Shown piece by piece: positions 51,184 through 57,163 of a DNA stretch of 57,163 nucleotides. The stretch comes from an uncultured Clostridium sp. Lineage in GTDB: Bacteria; Bacillota; Clostridia; Lachnospirales; Lachnospiraceae. Within the stretch, counting starts at the first letter, position 1. Each line of letters opens with the position of its first letter. The position numbers were made by a program, and so were the translations under genes. The notes under the pieces are model-generated. The model did no database searches. It was not told where the DNA came from and was given only the letters and a program-made list of their open reading frames with translations. The DNA is taken from positions 1 through 57,163 of the forward strand of contig UQXF01000005.1 in NCBI GenBank assembly GCA_900544905.1, in the 5' to 3' direction.

Positions 51184-52563
51184 TTACGCATCCTTAAGAA
51201 ATGCCTTATATGCCTTCAAAGCCTCATATACATCTGCCTTACTGGTAATCTCCCATGGTGCATGCATATTGAGCACAGCCACACCGCTGTCAATGACATT
51301 CATTCCATATAGGGAAAGGATATAAGCAATCGTTCCGCCGCCACCAATATCAACCTTTCCCAGCTCTGCTGTCTGAAATGCAACCTTATTGTCATCCATA
51401 ATCCTGCGGAGCTTACCGATATACTCTGCATTGGCATCATTGGAACCGGACTTTCCTCTGGAACCTGTAAATTTATTAAACACCACGCCTCTTCCAAAAT
51501 AAGCACAGTTTTTCTTTTCAAAGGCACTGGCAAAATTCGGGTCATAAGCTGCGGATACATCTGAGGACAGCATATAGGAAGCTGCCAAACATTTCTTTAA
51601 TGCAAGCTCTGAATATTCCCCACAGACATCCATCAGCTCTGCCACTGTGTTCTCAAAGAATTTGGACTGCATTCCCGTAGCGCCCACGGAACCAATCTCT
51701 TCCTTATCCACCAACAGACAGCATGCGGTTCTGTCCAGTTCTCCCATTTCAAACATGGCAGCAGCAGAGGTATATGCACACACTCTGTCATCCTGTCCAT
51801 ATGCCATAATCATGGAGGAGTCAAAACCGGCATCCTTCGCCTTCCCTGCCGGAACAATCTCCAATTCTGCAGAGAGAAAATCCTCCTCCTCCATATCATA
51901 TTTCTTTTTCAGAATCGAAAGAATCATTTTCTTTACAGGCTCCTTCTCCTCCTTCGGAAGAGGTCTGCTGCCCACCAGAATGTCAAGCTGTTCGCCCTCC
52001 ACTACCTTGGCTGCCTTCTTTTCCATCTGCTCTCCTGCTAAATGGATTAACAAATCTGTCACGCAGAAAACCGGGTCCTTTTCATCCTCGCCAATTACAA
52101 TATCCACTACCTCGCCGTTTTTCTTAGCTACCACACCATGGATGGCAAGAGGAAGCGTCACCCATTGGTATTTTTTGATTCCGCCATAGTAATGTGTGTC
52201 CAAATACGCCAAATCCGTATCCTCGTATAACGGGTTCTGCTTTACATCCATTCTCGGAGAGTCAATATGTGCTCCAAGAATATTCATACCCTCTGTAAGC
52301 GGCTTCCTGCCAATCTGGAACAGAGCAATTGCCTTCTTCATGTTGATTGCATATACCTTATCTCCGGTCTTTAAGCCCTTGCCTGACCTCTTCACTTCTT
52401 CAAAATCCTGATAGCCTGCCTCCTGCGCCATCTTCACAATATACCTTACACATTCTCTCTCTGTCTTGCCATGGTCAAGAAATTTACGGTATTCCTTGCA
52501 GAGCTTTTCCAGCTCCTTCACTTCCTTCTTGTCATAGTCCTTCCACGCATTTCTCCGCTCCAT
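51184..52563 (-). CDS. M18 family aminopeptidase (second of two)
   Basis: A 459-residue zinc aminopeptidase with LGAHIDSPRMDVKQ (His-x-Asp), QDDRVCAYTS, LLVDKEEIGSVGATG, SSDVSAAYDPNF and the terminal MHAPWEITSKADVYEA. It is closer to the lysine-type M18 peptidases known from Clostridia than is the enzyme at 42358. It is cytosolic, with no signal peptide. It precedes the C1 protease gene by 25 bases on the same strand, so the two may be cotranscribed. Confidence 0.93.
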   Translation of the reverse strand: MERRNAWKDYDKKEVKELEKLCKEYRKFLDHGKTERECVRYIVKMAQEAGYQDFEEVKRSGKGLKTGDKVYAINMKKAIALFQIGRKPLTEGMNILGAHIDSPRMDVKQNPLYEDTDLAYLDTHYYGGIKKYQWVTLPLAIHGVVAKKNGEVVDIVIGEDEKDPVFCVTDLLIHLAGEQMEKKAAKVVEGEQLDILVGSRPLPKEEKEPVKKMILSILKKKYDMEEEDFLSAELEIVPAGKAKDAGFDSSMIMAYGQDDRVCAYTSAAAMFEMGELDRTACCLLVDKEEIGSVGATGMQSKFFENTVAELMDVCGEYSELALKKCLAASYMLSSDVSAAYDPNFASAFEKKNCAYFGRGVVFNKFTGSRGKSGSNDANAEYIGKLRRIMDDNKVAFQTAELGKVDIGGGGTIAYILSLYGMNVIDSGVAVLNMHAPWEITSKADVYEALKAYKAFLKDA

Positions 52564-52674
52564 TTCTATTACCTCCTATATACTGTATCCTGTAACAAAG
52601 CACCTCAATTATATTAGCTTCCGCCAAACTCTCATATATTATTCATCCAAAGGCTCCGGTGCCGCCTGTAAGCT

Positions 52675-54054
52675 CTACTCCTGCTCCAATGCCAGCACAC
52701 CCCGCATCTCCAAAAGCGGTCCTCCGGTTCCCTCGATATAGTCTCCGGTAATGGTAACCCTGCCAATATTGTCATCCCTTGGAATCTGATACATAATATC
52801 TAGCATAAATTCCTCAATAATGGCACGAAGGGCTCTGGCTCCGGTCTTCTTTTCCATGGCACGCTTTGCGATGGCATGGTAAGCACTGTCATCAAAACGC
52901 AAATCCACCCCGTCTAAGGAAAGCAGCTTCTGATACTGTTTCAAAATCGCATTCTTCGGCTCCTTTAAAATCTGTACCATCATATCCTCATCTAAGCTCT
53001 GCAGTGAGAAAAGTACCGGCAGACGTCCCAAAAACTCCGGAATCATGCCAAACTCCCTCAAATCTTCCACCGTTACCTTCTGTAACAGGTTTGCGTCCTT
53101 ATCATATTTGTCCTTCAAATCTGCCCGGAAACCAATGGAGGACTGCTTATTCAGCCTTGTCTTAATAATATCCTCAAGCTCCGGAAATGCCCCGCCACAG
53201 ATAAATAATATATTTCTTGTATTAATTGTTGTAAGCGGCACCATGGCATTCTTGCTGCCGGAACCCACAGGAACCTCAACCTCGGCTCCCTCCAAAATTT
53301 TCAACAGTCCCTGCTGCACCGCCTCTCCGCTGACATCTCTGGAATTGGCATTTCTCTTCTTGGCAATCTTGTCAATCTCATCAATAAATACAATGCCCCG
53401 CTCCGCCTTTTCCACATCATTATCCGCAGCAGCAAGCAGCTTGGATAAAACGCTTTCCACATCATCCCCGATATAGCCTGCCTCGGTAAGGGTTGTGGCA
53501 TCTGTAATAGCAAGAGGAACATTTAAAATGCGGGCAATGGTTTTAACCAGATAGGTTTTTCCTGAGCCGGTAGGACCCACCATCAGCATATTGGACTTTT
53601 CAATTTCTATATCATCCATACTGTCCGTCAGCACTCTCTTATAATGGTTATACACCGCCACAGAAATAACCTTTTTCGCATAATCCTGTCCAATCACATA
53701 GTCATCTAACTGCGCCTTCATTTCATGAGGCGCCGGAATCGTACTTAACGTGAGCTCCGGTTCCTCCTTCTTCTGAGCTTTTTCCTTCTTTTTCTTTACC
53801 TTTTGCTTTTTCGGAATATCATCCACCGGTGTAAACTGGTTCATGTTCATATTCGGCATATTGGACAAATCCATAAACTGCATACCGCCGCCGGAAAAGC
53901 TGTCAAAGGTTTTCTGCATACAATCCTGGCAGATATTAATATTATTGGGCATATAAATCAGCTTGCCTGCCTTGGATTCCGGTCTTCTGCAAAGATAACA
54001 GTATTTTTCATAGCCATCATCCTTATGTTCATCATCAAAATTATTATCGCTCAT
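52675..54054 (-). CDS. ClpX-like AAA+ unfoldase with zinc-binding N-terminus
   Basis: A 459-residue protein. A C4 zinc domain (CYLCRRPESK..., CQDC, about residues 18-44) is followed by a Lys/Glu-rich linker (about 78-100), then an AAA+ module with Walker A GPTGSGKT, pore loop GYIG, VFIDEIDK and arginine-rich sensor GARALRAI. The ClpP-docking IGF loop (SSIGFRAD) is kept, so partnership with ClpP is likely. The RKH loop of canonical ClpX is replaced by SGSKNAM, and GYVG by GYIG, so substrate choice may differ. It is probably a second ClpX paralogue: clpP and tig are not adjacent. The ATG at 54054 follows GGAGG. Confidence 0.88.
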   Translation of the reverse strand: MSDNNFDDEHKDDGYEKYCYLCRRPESKAGKLIYMPNNINICQDCMQKTFDSFSGGGMQFMDLSNMPNMNMNQFTPVDDIPKKQKVKKKKEKAQKKEEPELTLSTIPAPHEMKAQLDDYVIGQDYAKKVISVAVYNHYKRVLTDSMDDIEIEKSNMLMVGPTGSGKTYLVKTIARILNVPLAITDATTLTEAGYIGDDVESVLSKLLAAADNDVEKAERGIVFIDEIDKIAKKRNANSRDVSGEAVQQGLLKILEGAEVEVPVGSGSKNAMVPLTTINTRNILFICGGAFPELEDIIKTRLNKQSSIGFRADLKDKYDKDANLLQKVTVEDLREFGMIPEFLGRLPVLFSLQSLDEDMMVQILKEPKNAILKQYQKLLSLDGVDLRFDDSAYHAIAKRAMEKKTGARALRAIIEEFMLDIMYQIPRDDNIGRVTITGDYIEGTGGPLLEMRGVLALEQE

Positions 54055-54194
54055 GTATTATCCTCCACTATTTATATTCATATATTACCTGTCTATTATA
54101 ATAACAAATCTGAAAAAAAATTACTATTGTATATTTCAGGCAATCTTGTGTATTTCTGCTAAATAAGATTCTACATTATAAACAAAACCATCCT

Positions 54195-54893
54195 TTACCT
54201 CCTCTCACAATACCGGAGTGCAAACTGTTTTGGCGTCATACCGGTAAACCGTTTAAATTCCCTGTGAAAATGGGACTGGTCCGCATACCCAAGCTGTTCT
54301 GCTGTCATTGCAAAGCTCTGCTCCGGTGCCTCCAGCATCCGGGTAACCGCATAACACAGACGGACAAACTGGCATAAACGCTTTGGCCCACAGGAAAAAT
54401 ACCTGTAAAATAAGCGTTCCAGCTGCCGGGGTGTATAGCCAAATTCTGCCGCAATTCCCTCTACTGCGGTAATGCCCTTTGTCTCCACAATCTGTTTTAC
54501 CCCATGACAGACAAGGGGATGAGCCGATTTTATCTGTATTTTCTTCACAAGCTGGCGGCTGCACTGCTTCGCCCGTTCCTCAAAGCCGGATACGGCTTCC
54601 AGCTGTTCCATCCATTCCACCACTTCCTCCACCTCATAGTCACACTGGTAGAGTGCACTGATATGGATTCCAAACAATTTTTCTCCGGTCAGCTCCAGCG
54701 TTTTTATCTGTCCGGAATCCGGCAGACAATACAGCTCCTTCCGTTTTCCATTCCACAATAAATCCACACACCCATTGGGAATATATACTACCTCACCCGC
54801 CGGCATCATCTCGTAACAATAACACTCTGCATATTGCTCTATCTCCTGCTGGCGATAACTGTTTTTCTCCTGTGCAAATACCGGCTGCTGCAA
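54195..54893 (-). CDS. AraC-family transcriptional regulator
   Basis: A 233-residue regulator. The N-terminal part (about 1-125) has the GCVDLLWNGKRKELY strand typical of the DUF6597-like sensor. The C-terminal AraC DNA-binding domain (about 135-230) shows ITAVEGIAAEFGYTPRQLER and QLGYADQSHFHREFKRFTGM, the two helix-turn-helix units. The TTG at 54893 is preferred because AAAGGGG is close by; an earlier in-frame TTG at 54953 would add 20 residues but has a poor ribosome site. Divergent from the amt-P-II gene, which it may or may not control. Confidence 0.85.
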   Translation of the reverse strand: MQQPVFAQEKNSYRQQEIEQYAECYCYEMMPAGEVVYIPNGCVDLLWNGKRKELYCLPDSGQIKTLELTGEKLFGIHISALYQCDYEVEEVVEWMEQLEAVSGFEERAKQCSRQLVKKIQIKSAHPLVCHGVKQIVETKGITAVEGIAAEFGYTPRQLERLFYRYFSCGPKRLCQFVRLCYAVTRMLEAPEQSFAMTAEQLGYADQSHFHREFKRFTGMTPKQFALRYCERR

Positions 54894-54975
54894 TATCACC
54901 CGCCCCTTTCTATTCCTCTCCTTTATGCTAACGCAGCTGTCTCTTTTCGTCAATCCGGATATCCGATTTCCCCCG

Positions 54976-55051
54976 GTAAAACAAAGTTTTTTCTCCCCTT
55001 TATTTTACCACAAAACTTAACTATATTAATTAAATACCGACATATTCTCAA
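54976..55051 (-). promoter_or_regulatory. Promoter and leader hairpin of the AraC-type gene
   Basis: Minus-strand TTGAGA (55046-55051), 17 bases, TAATAT (55023-55028). The transcript then begins near 55016 and contains an 11-bp hairpin, GTAAAATAAAG (55008-54998) with CTTTGTTTTAC (54986-54976), without a T-tract. Its role is unknown. Confidence 0.5.
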
Positions 55052-55092
55052 AAAAATTTTTCACCTTATCCTAAAAAAATTCATTTTTCCTA

Positions 55093-55120
55093 TTGACAAT
55101 TTAAGAATCTTAAGTATAAT
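55093..55120 (+). promoter_or_regulatory. Promoter with internal palindrome upstream of amt
   Basis: TTGACA (55093-55098), 16-base spacer, TATAAT (55115-55120), both boxes perfect. The spacer carries TTAAGA-A-TCTTAA (55101-55113), a perfect palindrome and possible repressor site. Confidence 0.75.
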
Positions 55121-55139
55121 AAGTTAAGTATTGAGAGCA

Positions 55140-55177
55140 AAGGTGCTTCGCAATGAACTTGCGTTGCACCTTTTTTT
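55140..55177 (+). terminator. Attenuator-like terminator close to the amt promoter
   Basis: AAGGTGC (55140-55146) pairs with GCACCTT (55166-55172) and CGCAA (55149-55153) with TTGCG (55159-55163); seven Ts (55171-55177) follow. It begins only about 20 bases from the promoter's -10 box, so the resulting RNA would be about 50 bases unless read-through occurs. Confidence 0.75.
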
Positions 55178-55226
55178 ATCTTATGAATACTTTATTTATA
55201 TGTTTCATAAGATATACTGCTTAACT

Positions 55227-55279
55227 TTATAATGAGGGGTTTCCCCACGAGACAAAGGCGTCTGATTATCATTTTATAA
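55227..55279 (+). promoter_or_regulatory. Candidate structured leader before amt
   Basis: TTATAATGA (55227-55235) can pair with TCATTTTATAA (55269-55279), enclosing hairpin GGGG-TTT-CCCC and hairpin AGAC-AAAGGC-GTCT. The second has a six-base loop with A first and G fourth, the pattern recognised by ANTAR antiterminators, but a tandem partner hairpin is not seen. TATAAT at 55229-55234 could also be a second -10 box with a poor -35. Function unknown. Confidence 0.35.
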
Positions 55280-55349
55280 GGGTAAGAATACTTTTAAGAA
55301 TGGTGCAGAGGTCTTTTTTAATACTTTTTTATTTTAGGAGGTGTGTGTT

Positions 55350-57098
55350 ATGGAGTATTCTGCTGTTAACACAATTTGGGTGCTTTTAGGCGCCGCACTG
55401 GTATTCTTTATGCAGGCTGGTTTCGCAATGGTTGAGACCGGTTTTACAAGGGCAAAGAATGCAGGTAATATTATTATGAAAAACCTGATGGACTTTTCCA
55501 TCGGTACACCGGTATTCTGGTTAGTTGGTTTTGGTCTGATGTTTGGTTCCAACAATGGTTTTATCGGAACTGTGAAAGGTATTGCATCCGAAGCAAATTA
55601 CGGAAATGCAATGTGTCCTGATGGAGTTCCTTTCTGGGCATTCCTAATTTTCCAGACCGTGTTCTGTGCAACCGCTGCAACCATTGTATCCGGTGCCATG
55701 GCTGAGAGAACAAAATTCATTTCCTACTGTATTTACAGTTTGATTATCAGCCTGGTAGTCTATCCGATTTCCGGTCACTGGATTTGGGGTGGCGGCTGGT
55801 TAGCTGAAATGGGCTTCCATGATTTTGCAGGTTCTACCGCCGTACATATGGTAGGTGGTGTAGCCGCATTTATCGGAGCTTTAATCCTCGGTCCCCGTAT
55901 CGGTAAATACCACAAGGATGGTCGTGCAAGAGCAATTCCAGGCCACAGTTTAACACTTGGTGCCTTAGGCGTATTTATTCTCTGGTTCTGCTGGTTCGGC
56001 TTCAACGGTGCTTCTACCGTATCTATGGAAGGAGACGCTATTGTATCTGCCGGTAAGATTTTTGTAACCACAAACCTTGCTGCTGCCGTAGCTACTGTTA
56101 CCGTTATGATTATCACATGGATTCGTTACAAGAAACCGGATGTTTCCATGACATTAAACGGTTCTCTTGCAGGTCTGGTTGCCATCACAGCTGGCTGTGA
56201 TACGGTATCTCCAACCTCAGCAGCCATCATCGGTATCCTTTCCGGATTTGTAGTTGTATTCGGTATTGAATTTGTTGATAAGGTATTAAAGGTAGATGAC
56301 CCGGTTGGTGCCGTTGGTGTCCACGGTATGAACGGTGCTCTTGGTACACTCTGTGTCGGCTTGTTCTCAGACGGTGCCGGAACCGAATGGAAGGGATTAT
56401 TTACCGGCGGCGGTGCCCACTTACTGGGTGTGCAGGCACTTGGTATGATTTGCGTAATTGCATGGGTAACCGTTACCATGGTTATTGTATTCCAGGTTAT
56501 CAAGCATACAGTCGGTCTCCGTGTTTCAGAAGAAGAAGAGGTACTTGGTTTGGACAGCACAGAGCACAACCTTGCAAATGCATATTCAGACTTTATGTCT
56601 TCACCGGAAAGAAGCGTATTCTTAGGAAGCTTTGCAGATTCTGCTGCTCCTGTTGCAGCTCCTACTCCTTCCGCTCCTGCCACACCGGCTGAGGCGGTTC
56701 CGGTTGAATACAAGACTGCTGCTCCTGCAGACGGAACAACACCTAAATTATCCAAGATTACCATCCTCTGCAAGCAGAACAAGTTTGACGATTTGAAGGT
56801 TGCCTTAAATAATATCGGTGTGTCCGGTATTACCGTAACACAGGTACTTGGATGCGGTGTTCAGAAGGGTGCTGCTAAGATGTACCGTGGTACAGAGGTA
56901 GATGTTGTTCTTCTTCCAAAGGTTAAGGTTGAAGTTATCGTAAGCGCTGTTCCGGTTGCTGCTGTTGTGGATGCTGCAAAGAAAGCGCTTTACACCGGAA
57001 ACATCGGCGATGGTAAGATTTTCGTATATGATGTGGAAAATGTAATCAAGGTCAGAACCGGCGAGGAAGGTTTTGCAGCATTACAGGGTGAAAACTAA
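55350..57098 (+). CDS. amt: Ammonium transporter fused to a P-II signalling domain
   Basis: A 582-residue protein. Residues 1 to about 400 are an Amt channel (about eleven helices, GFAMVETGFTRAKNAGNI, the twin-histidine region around HMVGGVAAF and VHGMNGALG). A Pro/Ala linker (about 430-455) leads to a P-II domain (about 465-580) containing GVQKG, TGNIGDGKIFVYD and VRTGEEG. The T-loop tyrosine equivalent to Tyr51 of GlnB is Val (YRGTEV), so uridylylation there is not expected; Gln39 and the ATP-binding B loop are kept. It likely self-regulates ammonium uptake. The ATG at 55350 follows TAGGAGG. Confidence 0.95.
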   Translation: MEYSAVNTIWVLLGAALVFFMQAGFAMVETGFTRAKNAGNIIMKNLMDFSIGTPVFWLVGFGLMFGSNNGFIGTVKGIASEANYGNAMCPDGVPFWAFLIFQTVFCATAATIVSGAMAERTKFISYCIYSLIISLVVYPISGHWIWGGGWLAEMGFHDFAGSTAVHMVGGVAAFIGALILGPRIGKYHKDGRARAIPGHSLTLGALGVFILWFCWFGFNGASTVSMEGDAIVSAGKIFVTTNLAAAVATVTVMIITWIRYKKPDVSMTLNGSLAGLVAITAGCDTVSPTSAAIIGILSGFVVVFGIEFVDKVLKVDDPVGAVGVHGMNGALGTLCVGLFSDGAGTEWKGLFTGGGAHLLGVQALGMICVIAWVTVTMVIVFQVIKHTVGLRVSEEEEVLGLDSTEHNLANAYSDFMSSPERSVFLGSFADSAAPVAAPTPSAPATPAEAVPVEYKTAAPADGTTPKLSKITILCKQNKFDDLKVALNNIGVSGITVTQVLGCGVQKGAAKMYRGTEVDVVLLPKVKVEVIVSAVPVAAVVDAAKKALYTGNIGDGKIFVYDVENVIKVRTGEEGFAALQGEN

Positions 57099-57110
57099 GC
57101 TATCATATAA

Positions 57111-57163
57111 GAGACCGTTTCAAGTTTTGTGTAAACTCAAAAAACTGATATAAGATTTGTGAA
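57111..57163. mobile_element. Possible terminal end of an IS256-like element at the window edge
   Basis: From 57111 the sequence GAGACCGTTTCAAGTTTTGT and GTAAACTCAAAA resembles ends of IS256-family elements as I recall them. No transposase is inside the window and the other end is not visible, so this is only a suggestion. Confidence 0.25.

Noticed and set aside
55140..55177. Terminator of a small plus-strand gene upstream of amt
   Set aside because: No open frame with a ribosome site lies between the AraC gene and the hairpin; the closeness to the promoter fits attenuation better.

Overview
The window (57,163 bases, moderate G+C) reads as a chromosomal segment of a Lachnospiraceae-type Clostridium relative. 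This rests on AT-rich intergenic regions with strong AGGAGG-type ribosome sites, a T-box before leuA, an infC-rpmI-rplT operon with a Firmicute-style leader, BspA-type repeats and Big_2 domains in secreted proteins, two chemoreceptors, and a HrcA/CIRCE site. The species cannot be named from sequence alone. Almost everything is housekeeping or accessory metabolism. I see no prophage, CRISPR array or complete insertion sequence.

Layout. 0.2-4.5 kb: polyamine uptake operon (XRE-cupin regulator, potA, potB and a fused potC-potD). 4.6-16.2 kb: phosphatase, a large uncharacterised protein with a cyclic-nucleotide-binding-like N-terminus, ung, a secreted amidase, a HAD phosphatase, two chemoreceptors around a MecA-like protein, glyA and a DUF551 protein. 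16.4-26.6 kb: clpB, a 209-bp hairpin repeat, a three-gene ABC system with a large membrane-anchored partner, small membrane proteins and an NlpC/P60-like secreted protein. 26.7-30.5 kb: T-box and leuA, tRNA-Leu(UAA), and infC-rpmI-rplT with an attenuator leader and an ATT start for infC. 30.6-39.0 kb: a close-packed minus-strand run folC-HD protein-folP-folBK-pheA-ppx-ppk, joining folate and phenylalanine synthesis to polyphosphate turnover. 39.2-46.4 kb: polysaccharide deacetylase, an ABC importer without a binding protein, ferredoxin, and an apparent operon of a diguanylate cyclase, an amino-acid-binding lipoprotein and an M18 aminopeptidase. 46.4-54.1 kb: CIRCE-controlled htpG, a C1-family secreted protease, a second M18 peptidase and a ClpX-like unfoldase. 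54.2-57.1 kb: AraC-type regulator divergent from an ammonium transporter fused to a P-II domain.

Most notable: (1) the binding lipoprotein at 43655-44431 has its family-3 solute-binding domain in circularly permuted order; (2) HtpG carries an acidic linker of about 58 residues where eukaryotic Hsp90 has its charged linker, behind a perfect CIRCE element; (3) the Amt-P-II fusion lacks the uridylylated T-loop tyrosine and has an attenuator-like leader; (4) one chemoreceptor and the diguanylate cyclase share the same extracytoplasmic sensor; (5) the 209-bp palindromic element lies between clpB and an ABC permease gene. None could be tested here by database search or folding.
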